Assembly (NCBI RefSeq): GCF_016649425.1
Contig: NZ_JADRCR010000007.1
Coordinates: 87,934 to 151,933, forward strand
DNA from: Limnobaculum allomyrinae
GTDB lineage: Bacteria; Pseudomonadota; Gammaproteobacteria; Enterobacterales; Enterobacteriaceae
Direction: 5' to 3'
Length of the DNA: 64,000 nucleotides
Position 1 is the stretch's first letter. Every line of letters starts with the position of its first letter. Both the position numbers and the translations under genes were made by a program. This document shows positions 11,471 through 18,900 of the stretch, one piece after another. Under the pieces are notes generated by a model. The model was not told the origin of the DNA and searched no databases. It was given only the letters and a program-made list of their open reading frames with translations.

Positions 11471-11653
11471 ATGTAACAGATAAACTATTTGGCTAAGCAG
11501 ATGGTTTGATTATTAGAATTATCAATATATCCATCGGCTTTATAGTTTTAATTACTTTTTCATTCTAAACCATTGTCAAACTCAATAAATTAGCGTTACT
11601 CTGGCGATACTTCTGCTTTTCTCAATTAATCTGATTCATGGAAGCCATCAACT

Positions 11654-12844
11654 ATGTTTGAACATATTAAAGCTGCGCCCGCTGACCCGATATTAGGATT
11701 GGGAGAGCTGTATAACGCTGAAACCCGCCCAAGCAAAATTAACCTTGGTATTGGGGTATATAAAGATGAAACGGGCCAGACTCCGGTTCTTGAATGCGTA
11801 AAAAAAGCAGAGCAATATCTGCTGGAAAATGAAAAAACCAAAAATTACCTTGGTATTGCGGGTATTCCGGCATTTGCCACCTGCACTCAGGAGTTATTAT
11901 TTGGTGCCGGTAGCTCAATTATTAGCGAAAAGCGTGCCCGTACGGCACAAGCCCCTGGCGGTACTGGTGCATTACGTATTGCAGCGGATTTTATCGCTTC
12001 CAACACGGATGTGAAGCGCGTTTGGATCAGCAACCCAACCTGGCCAAACCATAAAAATATTTTTCAGGCAGCAGGATTAGAAACGCCTGAATATACCTAC
12101 TATAACGCCGAAGAGCATGCATTAGACTTTGAAGGTATGTTAGCCAGTTTAGCGCAAGCTCAGGCGGGTGATGTGGTGTTATTCCACGGTTGCTGCCATA
12201 ACCCTACCGGAATAGATCCTACCGCTGAACAATGGCAGAAACTGGCTGAACTTTCCGCTGAACGCGGTTGGTTACCTCTGTTTGACTTCGCCTATCAGGG
12301 TTTTGCTAATGGTCTTGAAGAAGATGCTCAGGGATTACGCCTGTTTGCCGCAACTCATTCAGAATTGATTGTTGCCAGCTCTTTCTCTAAGAACTTTGGC
12401 TTGTATAACGAGCGTGTAGGCGCCTTTACTCTGGTTGCAGCAGATAGCGAAACCGCAGAACGTTCATTCAGTCAGGTGAAGTCAGTTATTCGCGCTAACT
12501 ACTCCAACCCTCCTGCACATGGTGCTTCTATTGTTGCCACCATCCTGAGTAACCCTACTCTGCGTGCTACCTGGGAGCAGGAATTAACGGATATGCGCCA
12601 GCGTATTCACCGTATGCGCCAGCTGTTTGTTAATACGCTACAGGAAAAAGGCGCTCAGCAGGACTTTAGCTTCATTATTCAACAGAATGGCATGTTCTCC
12701 TTCAGTGGCCTGACTCAAGAGCAGGTGCTGCGTTTGAGGAGCGATTATGCCATCTATGCGGTTAACTCTGGCCGAATTAACGTGGCTGGAATGACGCTGG
12801 ATAATATGGCTCCGCTGTGTGAGGCGATTGTCGCGGTGCTGTAA
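11654..12844 (+). CDS. aspC: Aspartate aminotransferase
   Basis: AspC is the PLP enzyme that interconverts aspartate + 2-oxoglutarate and oxaloacetate + glutamate; it also acts on aromatic amino acids. The 396-residue product equals the E. coli length and shares [16 protein letters not shown] at the N-terminus, [14 protein letters not shown] near residue 190 (NPTG), and [15 protein letters not shown] near residue 245 with the PLP-binding lysine. The C-terminus GRINVAGMT contains the substrate carboxylate-binding arginine region. The ATG at 11654 follows GGAAG. A terminator follows directly, and beyond it begins the accessory island: the E. coli neighbour gloC is displaced by about 14 kb. Confidence 0.97.
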   Translation: MFEHIKAAPADPILGLGELYNAETRPSKINLGIGVYKDETGQTPVLECVKKAEQYLLENEKTKNYLGIAGIPAFATCTQELLFGAGSSIISEKRARTAQAPGGTGALRIAADFIASNTDVKRVWISNPTWPNHKNIFQAAGLETPEYTYYNAEEHALDFEGMLASLAQAQAGDVVLFHGCCHNPTGIDPTAEQWQKLAELSAERGWLPLFDFAYQGFANGLEEDAQGLRLFAATHSELIVASSFSKNFGLYNERVGAFTLVAADSETAERSFSQVKSVIRANYSNPPAHGASIVATILSNPTLRATWEQELTDMRQRIHRMRQLFVNTLQEKGAQQDFSFIIQQNGMFSFSGLTQEQVLRLRSDYAIYAVNSGRINVAGMTLDNMAPLCEAIVAVL

Positions 12845-12870
12845 GTTTGAAGAGTGGTTTTATTCTGTTG

Positions 12871-12907
12871 ATGGGCCAGTTAATAAAATGACTGGCCCAT
12901 TATTTTA
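12871..12907 (+). terminator. Rho-independent terminator of aspC
   Basis: ATGGGCCAGT (12871-12880) pairs with ACTGGCCCAT (12891-12900), followed by TATTTTATC. It marks the left border of the accessory island. Confidence 0.85.
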
Positions 12908-12923
12908 TCTACCCTTCCAGAAA

Positions 12924-13100
12924 TCAGCCGCCGCTGGCATCAAGCGCGACAAATAAGGCTGCCATTTTCTCTTGCAGAATAAACTGTAACGACTCTTTTA
13001 TTGGAGCGTCATCCAGTTTTACTACTGCCGTTATCAGTGCAAGGCATTGCTCTGCCAGTTCCAGCGGATCGCCTGAAGTTAACTCAATTGAATTAAGCAT
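12924..13100 (-). CDS. Small unknown protein, second of an overlapping pair (58 aa)
   Basis: A 58-codon frame starting MLNSIELTSGDPLELAEQCL and ending ALDASGG. I do not recognise the family. Three things support a real gene. It has a good Shine-Dalgarno sequence GAGGTAAC at the right distance. Its ATG overlaps the end of the preceding small gene (12924-13100 against 13093-13227), as in translationally coupled pairs. The sequence looks like an amphipathic helical protein of reasonable composition. It is short and acidic, without a signal peptide or membrane segment. It stops just inside the aspC terminator region and could be a relic of a phage-like or satellite element. No function is assigned. 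Confidence 0.5.
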   Translation of the reverse strand: MLNSIELTSGDPLELAEQCLALITAVVKLDDAPIKESLQFILQEKMAALFVALDASGG

Positions 13101-13227
13101 GGCTGGTTACCTCATTTAACGCATAACCGGCTGAAACTGAGGATCGTTTACCCGATGCGGATCGAAAATTGGATCTGATGACGGGTATAAATTTAGGGTG
13201 AGTTTGGGTATGCTGTTTAGTAGCCAT
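13093..13227 (-). CDS. Small unknown basic protein, first of an overlapping pair (44 aa)
   Basis: A 44-codon frame starting MATKQHTQTHPKFIPVIRSN and ending LNEVTSHA. It is rich in K, R, H and S and contains no hydrophobic segment. The start is preceded by GAGGTAACATC, and the same GAGGTAAC octamer precedes the next gene, which it overlaps by 8 bases. Upstream, 29 bases before the start, is the hairpin at 13256-13289, so expression may be attenuated. Short MATKQ-type genes behind a CCCCG...CGGGG hairpin remind me of small genes in P4-like satellites and prophages, but I cannot name a family. A longer frame in another register (to 13325) is an alternative that I rejected for lack of a ribosome site. 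Confidence 0.5.
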   Translation of the reverse strand: MATKQHTQTHPKFIPVIRSNFRSASGKRSSVSAGYALNEVTSHA

Positions 13228-13255
13228 GATGTTACCTCGATAACGTTGTGGTTAG

Positions 13256-13289
13256 AAACCCCGTTAGTGTTACCGCACTGCGGGGTTTT
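13256..13289. terminator. Terminator or attenuator hairpin before the small gene pair
   Basis: AAACCCCG (13256-13263) pairs with CGGGGTTT (13281-13288), with an inner AGTG/CACT stem. On the plus strand it is followed by TTTTGCTTTTT, like a terminator. On the minus strand it lies in the leader of the small gene pair, so an attenuator is also possible. Confidence 0.55.
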
Positions 13290-13441
13290 GCTTTTTGGCG
13301 GCGGATAAACCCACCTGCCCTGCAACAGTATATTTATACAGCGATTGGGTCAATTGATGGGCAGGGGTTTTCGTGGGGGAATTTGGAATGTTGGGGATGT
13401 ATCGCAAAAATGAGGTGGTATTAAGTTTTGTTAGTTAAGGC

Positions 13442-13570
13442 ATATCTCGGCAGCGGCAAAGCTTCCCCTACCTACAGCTTAAAATTAGTGGTAACTGGCT
13501 GGAAGCATTGGGATTTAGCACGAGGAAACCGATGACCGTGGCCACTGAGCATCGGTGGATGGTGATTTAG
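13442..13570 (+). pseudogene. Degenerate SymE-family toxin remnant (copy 1)
   Basis: A 42-residue open stretch with no proper start (a stop codon lies two codons before) reads PYLQLKISGNWLEALGFST and then PMTVATEHRWMVI. This matches the conserved core of SymE-type toxins, whose pattern is a short strand, LKG-WLEEAGF, and a following V-V-G-LVI strand. It carries two extra residues inside LKG and lacks the N- and C-terminal parts of the ~110-residue family. SymE of E. coli is an SOS-induced RNA-binding toxin held off by antisense RNA SymR. I see only a fossil here. Confidence 0.55.
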
Positions 13571-13653
13571 GTACAGTACTCAACAAAATCAAATTAGGAG
13601 CCATCTGGTAATTCCATTATTGATATAGCCTAAATTTAACCATTATTTGTTAT

Positions 13654-14081
13654 TTATGTAATTTGATTATTAAGTAAAGGAAACATCTGAAGCAGATTCA
13701 TCAAAACAAACATTTCTTTCCCTTCAGGAGCCCAAACACGGATACCTTCGTCACCAAGATCAAGATAGTTAAAAGTCATCTTCGATTCTTTACCTTGTTT
13801 AACCAATGATGGAACTTTTATTTTCTTATTAATATCATCAAGATGGATACGATGAACTAAGCCACTGTGCATACTAACGATTTCTAATCCACTAATAAAA
13901 GTCCATAATTCTTTACCGTTCCAAAATACAATTACAGGGATGGTCTCTATACCCGCATACTCTAACAAATGCTGCTTGATAGAATCATGCACCCTGTGAA
14001 CACTAACTTATCAGAAGAACTTAACTTATTTCTCTGGAGCCTCCAAAGTAGTTTCTCTTCATAAAAGCTTTTCTTATTCAT
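13654..14081 (-). pseudogene. Frameshifted unknown gene, possible orphan immunity gene
   Basis: Two frames join into one gene of about 142 codons. The first runs from an ATG at 14081 (MNKKSFYEEKLLWRLQRNKL, then SSSDKLVFTG). The second resumes at about 13992 as VHDSIKQHLLEYAGIETIPV and runs to FPLLNNQIT at 13654. Alone, the second frame has only a GTG start without a ribosome site, while the first has an ATG and a GAGA upstream. A one- or two-base indel near 13990-14000 explains both. I do not recognise the family. Its place right behind a DUF596-type gene in a CDI island, its size and its low GC suggest an immunity or toxin-linked protein. A sequencing error is not excluded. Confidence 0.5.
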
Positions 14082-14101
14082 CAAATAATCTCTGCTTCAT
14101 T

Positions 14102-14467
14102 TTAAGTCCACTCCAAATAGCCATCTTCAAGTATCCAGACTGCTCCCCCAGGGCAAGACTCATCAAAAAACCAAAGACCATTTTCTATTTCTTCTTCTGT
14201 TTTTGGGAATGAAAGCTTGAAGCATTTAACTTGTTCACTGACAGTTCCTTTAAGAAAGGAGCCATGTTTAGCTAGTTTTATTCTTCCTGCTTTTAATAAC
14301 TTTTCTAAAAACCAGAAGAAGATTGCTTTTCTCTTCAGAAAAGGAAAATCCTCATATTCAGTATGGATAGATGAAAGAAGAAACAGAGCTATGTAAGCAC
14401 ATAACCCATTTAAAGCTTGGGTTTCTGCATATTTCAGAATAGTTTTATATTCGTTATCAGTTACCAT
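14102..14467 (-). CDS. DUF596-family protein, probable orphan immunity protein
   Basis: The 121-residue product starts MVTDNEYKTILKYAETQALN, has a central KAIFFWFLEKLLKAGRIKLA segment, and ends with WFFDESCPGGAVWILEDGYLEWT. The phrases L..GKIKLAK.G.FL.G, FP.sEEE and WFFDE.CP.GAVW.lE.GYLEWT are those of DUF596 as I remember it, a family of small proteins often met beside haemagglutinin and CDI toxins. No signal peptide is present, so it is cytoplasmic. It lies 301 bases past cdiI in the same direction with symE debris between, and no matching toxin fragment is seen. The immunity role is inferred from context. Confidence 0.65.
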   Translation of the reverse strand: MVTDNEYKTILKYAETQALNGLCAYIALFLLSSIHTEYEDFPFLKRKAIFFWFLEKLLKAGRIKLAKHGSFLKGTVSEQVKCFKLSFPKTEEEIENGLWFFDESCPGGAVWILEDGYLEWT

Positions 14468-14496
14468 TTGATTTTATTACTATTTATTGGCACTTT

Positions 14497-14668
14497 ATGA
14501 CCCACTATTACACTGTGGTATATGCTCCACATGATCACCTATTACAGCCACACACCTAGTCTGCACCTCAAAGGCGACTGGTTGGAAGAAGCGGGGTTTG
14601 GGACAGATACGCCGCTGACTGTGGCCGTTGAGCAAGGGCAACTGGTGATCCGCACTGTGGCTGTATGA
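14497..14668 (+). pseudogene. Frameshifted SymE-family toxin gene (copy 2)
   Basis: An ATG at 14497 opens MTHYYTVVYAPHDHLLQPHT and then stops. The next frame (ATG 14522) carries HTPSLHLKGDWLEEAGFGTD followed by TPLTVAVEQGQLVIRTVAV and a stop at 14668. SymE proteins have TV-YA, then I-LKG-WLEEAGF-TGT and V-V--G-LVI in one frame, so this is one short SymE-type gene broken by a frameshift near 14525-14545. It also lacks the usual C-terminal tail. It lies on the opposite strand to the CDI locus, between cdiI and the DUF596 gene. Confidence 0.7.
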
Positions 14669-14689
14669 CAGGTAAAAATCCCCGCCAAC

Positions 14690-14739
14690 TTGAACTGCAC
14701 CTTACTCAGTTGGGTGTCCAACTTTTGGGGTGCATTTCA
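14690..14739 (-). mobile_element. Solo terminal fragment of an IS3-family insertion sequence
   Basis: Read on the minus strand from 14739, the DNA runs TGAAATGCACCCCAAAAG then TTGGACACCCAACTGAG and AAGGTGCAGTTC. TG...CCCCAAAAGTTGGACA is the usual end of IS3-family elements (IS150-like). Only about 50 bases remain and no transposase is present. Assignment is from memory of IS3-family ends. Confidence 0.45.
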
Positions 14740-14768
14740 AATGTTGAGGAGCTATCTAAAGTTATTCA

Positions 14769-15128
14769 CTATAATGTTAAATTACTTACATCAACACTAC
14801 TGATAACCCATTTATTATCAGACATATACTGAATAAAATCTGGAGGTAATAACACTCCATAATTACTCACATAGTATGCAAGATCACTTGGCCAAGCCCA
14901 TACCCCATCAGTTTGTATAGTTAGTGTTCCTATAAATTTTTGCTCATCAGATAACACATCGGTAACCACAGTTGGAGCAATCATCAAAAAATGTCCATTA
15001 TTAAGATAGCCAGCCACCTTGAGGGAATCGGCTAATATACCTCGATTAACCAATGCAATTAAAGACTCACCGTTATCATCACCATGAGATAGTTCTTTAA
15101 AAAAGCCCACCTTCTTCAGTTTTTTCAT
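14769..15128 (-). CDS. cdiI: CdiI-type immunity protein
   Basis: A 119-residue cytoplasmic protein encoded directly behind cdiA. Its ATG at 15128 overlaps the cdiA stop in an ATGA, so translation is coupled, and AGGTGG precedes it. The product starts MKKLKKVGFFKELSHGDDNG and carries a distinctive TDGVWAWPSDLAYYV motif near residue 81, then LPPDFIQYM and W near the C-terminus. I recall the pattern KK-GFFKELPHG...TDGVWAWP.DL.YYV..Y as a widespread small-protein family but cannot name it. By position it should bind and neutralise the toxin domain at the CdiA C-terminus in siblings. An ORF start at 15161 is open but lies inside cdiA without a ribosome site. Confidence 0.8.
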   Translation of the reverse strand: MKKLKKVGFFKELSHGDDNGESLIALVNRGILADSLKVAGYLNNGHFLMIAPTVVTDVLSDEQKFIGTLTIQTDGVWAWPSDLAYYVSNYGVLLPPDFIQYMSDNKWVISSVDVSNLTL

Positions 15129-15985
15129 TTTCCACCTGAATGAGGAGTAAAAGTATTCCAAGTACCTGTATTTGATGTAGCGGTATTTCCAATAGTCATC
15201 GCTCCATTAGGATGAATCCAAACAGTGTTACTAGGAGCTACAACAGTTACACCTAACTTATTCGATAAATTCTGAGCCGCCCCTGTAGAACAAGCTCCCG
15301 TATTACATGAAATTAAGCGAATTGACTCGCCAGTATAACCATTCTTCTTAATGAATGTAGCAAGGGATCTCTGATCCAAGTTAATCCATTTCCCATCACG
15401 AAGTACCAAAAAACCCTTAGTTGTACCATGAACAACCACATCGAAATAACCCTCTTGCGGCTTTATCCAAGTGGTTGCTTTAGATAAAGGATCTCCTTTC
15501 CCGATGAGGCTAGTACCTGCAGGAACAGCTTCAGACACACCTTTCACAGACTTGCTTTCAACAATCTTCTGAGCTAGAACTCCACCAATTGTCTGACCGC
15601 CAGCTAATATCAATACTGTTGAACCTGATTGTATCAACTGCCAACCTTTCTGGTTCGAACAAGCCTCCCAGCCCATTCCCATGCAATCTATCGCATAGTT
15701 ATAGGTTTCGATACCCAGCCCTTCCTTATAAGTATTTGCAGCATCGGCGCCAATCTGGGCAGCAAGTGCATCATATCCAGTTGCGCCACCTACCTCATCA
15801 AGGGTCTTATTAACACAAGATTTATCACCGGCTTTCAGGCAATCACTAAATTCATCAATATTCTTATTTGAAGTAGCGACTATCTCCTTAATAACACCGG
15901 CACGACAATCTCCATCACTTCCACAGGCAGCCAATTTATTCGCGAACTCTTGCGGCTCTTTATTCTTCAGCGAGTTATTCTCAAC
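15125..15985 (-). other. CdiA-CT: VENN-bounded toxin region with a possible clan CD-like His-Cys domain
   Basis: After VENN (codons at 15974-15985, residues 2977-2980) come two parts. Residues about 2981-3135 carry cysteine pairs (CGSDGDC, CLKAGDKSC, CMGMGWEAC) and a hydrophobic GSTVLILAGGQTIGGVLA stretch, in the place of the inner-membrane entry domain. Residues about 3140-3262 form the toxin: FDVVVHGTTKGF with H3162, a Lys/Tyr linker, then IRLISCNTGACSTGAAQNL with C3203, then VVAPSNTVWIHPNG and GTWNTFTPHSGGK. A hydrophobic strand before HG, and another before SC 41 residues later, is how the catalytic dyad of caspase-like and C80 peptidases is laid out. I see no nuclease motif. The activity is inference. 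Confidence 0.55.
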
Positions 15986-18900
15986 CTCAACCCGCGCCGC
16001 ATTCCCCCCACTGGCAATCGACAACCCATCCCCGCCTGCCGCACCACCAGCCGCCGAGCCCAGCATTACCACCAGATTACTGATAAGCATCTTCTCATCG
16101 CCCACCAGCTCTGAGGCTTTCTTGCCGTAGAACGCCATCGCTAAAGTATCAGAACTCGCCGCAGCAACCAATCCACCTGCAGCTGCCGCGCCAGGGTTTG
16201 CACCCTGAGCGGAAGCTAATGCACCGGAAACAATAGCGTGTAATGCAACCCGTGCCGCTTCACGCGCACCTTCATTACCCTCACCGTTGGTCGCATCTTT
16301 AACCAATGCCGCCATATAAGGCGCTGAACCCGCAGCAAGCCCTCCGGTAACATTACCGCCCAATATCCCTGCCAGTAACCCGGTTGCTGCCGAACTGTGA
16401 GTCCAGAACTCACTGCCGACACCATACTCTTTATCGACATTCTGATACGCCTCAGACTTAATGATCCTGTCATTGATTTGCGCCTCAGATAAACCATTCA
16501 GCTCACCGTTAGCCGCCATCTCAGACCGAACCTGCTTTTTAGCCTCGTTCAGCTTGCTTTGTTTATAGGCATCCATCGCCTGAGTACCCAGAGCCACCGC
16601 CTCTTTCTGGATATCCAGCTTGTCCTTAATCTTATCCTTATCGAAGTTATTATCTAACGCATGGTGAGCGTTATCCGTATCTCGGCTCAGGTCAGCAATA
16701 TCCTGCTGCTGATTATCCTTATCACGAATAACAATATCCCCGACGGCAATCGCACTGTGAGTGGTGCTGCTGTCCTTATCCGACACTTTACCTATCGGAG
16801 TGGTTGGCATTGCCGGCGCATAGCCCTGATAGCTGTCACTGTCGCCATCGTAGCGGGTTCCTGCCGATACGCTGATACCGTATTGCTTACCTTCTGATTC
16901 GGCTTTGTTTTCAATATCCGTCCAGCCCAGTGTTCCGGTACTGAGGCGGTTTTTATCCGCATCCGCTTCAGAGGCAATCACCGCCCCGTCTAACTGTGTA
17001 TGATTCCCCACATTGATATCAAAACCACCGGAACCAGCGAAAATACCGCTCTGATCGCGTACCGCATCATAATCATTGGTGATTTTCTCACCGCTGAAGT
17101 TAGCACTTCCCTGACCACCCGGAGCTCCCCAACAAAGTGGCGGAACGCAGATACTGGCACTAAAACCACCCGAATTTTGCTTGCTGTCATAATCGGCAGT
17201 GTCCTGCAAACTACTTATCGTCAGGTCACGTCCCACATTGGCTATCACCCGGTCACCAGAGACTTCCGCCCCCTGAAGGGTGGTATCCCGACCGCTGGTG
17301 ATACTTAACGTCTCATCCGCATGAACCTGACTATTGTGGTTAACCAGCGAACTGCCATTCTCTTTGCCCTTGTACTGGCTGGCACCCAGTTCAATGGTAA
17401 ATCCATTCTGTGAACCGCCAACCCCGGCGCCAATACCAATACTCTGCTGATTACCTGAGTTGCTGCTTTCCAGCTTATCTTTGTCCTGCGCCGCCGTCAG
17501 AATGATGTCCTGACCCGCATTAAGAATGACGTTCTTACCATGAATATCCACGCCCTTACCGCGAATATCTTCCGTGGCGTTAATACTCACCGTCTCTCCG
17601 GCTTGTAGCATGCTTCCCTGTTGCTGCTGACTTTCATATTTCTCTTGCTGTTTTGAACTGCCCGCTGAAGCACTCACCGTCACCTTCACCGCCGACGGAT
17701 TCATATCCGACTGAATGGTCTGGGAGCCGATATTCAGCGCCGCCTGAGCACCATAAATTGCCGTCAGCCTTGGGTCTCTGCCATCTTCCGCTGAGCGGGC
17801 CGCCTTCTCTACGGCCTGAGCGGCCGCAACGGCATAGCCTGAGGTGGAAGCAGTGACACCATACTGCGTGGAGCTGGAGCTGTACTCATGCAGCGAGTTG
17901 TCCTCACTGACATCCATCAGCACATTTTTGCCACTCAGATTAATCGACTTACCGGCGCTGACATCAGCACCGTTTAACACCACATCCTGACCGGCCTGCA
18001 GCGTGATGTTCCCACTACCGGAGGTTAGCTGGCTGCGAACCGTGCTCTGCTGAGTGCTTTGATCAAGCTTTGAGTAACTGTCTTTACGCCAGCCTGCGGT
18101 ACCGCTGTAACCATCACCACCCAGCTCCCCAATGGTGGTACTGCTGCCGCTTTCATATTCCCGTACCGTATTACTGCCTGAGCTGACCCGGATATCCCCC
18201 TGCTTAGCCACCAGTATCAAATCATTGACGGAGGTCAGCGCACTGCCGGCAATATCAATGCTGCCCTCTTTGCTGTTGATATAGATATCCTGACCTGTCA
18301 GAACCGATGGATTCTGGGCGGTAACCTGTTTATCACCTTTGCTTTGTGACTTGTCATAGCCAACTGGTAATACGCCGGAACCATGATTTGGCCCACCGCC
18401 AACACCACGAATGACAGAACCTGCGGTTGGCATGGCATCCGTCACACTCCAACTGCTGCTTTTCGACTGACTGGTGCTGTTCTGGCTGTCGGTTGACGGT
18501 ACGATAACCACATCACGACTGGCATCAATAATGATGGATTCTCCAGCCCCCAATTGGCTACCGCTAATCAGCACATCACCATTCGTCAGTTTACCGTCCG
18601 CGATGCGGCTACCATTTCCTGTGGCATTAAGCTGAATATTTCCTGCCGCACTCAAATTACTGCCGCTCTGGTATTCTCCATAGCTCGTGGTTTCACTGTA
18701 GCTGGAAGAACGCCCGTAACTTACCGGCAGCTGCGTCGGACTGAATAAATCAGCCACTGTCGCACCGGTTTCATTTAACAGATTTTTGGTTTTTTGTACG
18801 CCGCCATCATTTGAGTTAATGATATCCCGGTAGTTACGTACGCTATTAATCAGCGGGTCTGAAACAGAAATACCCACGCCGCTACTTTTCGAGGACTGGG

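Noticed and set aside
13116..13325. 69-codon minus-strand frame
   Set aside because: It overlaps the 44-codon frame, lacks a ribosome site, and runs through the leader hairpin; the shorter frame with GAGGTAAC is more likely real.
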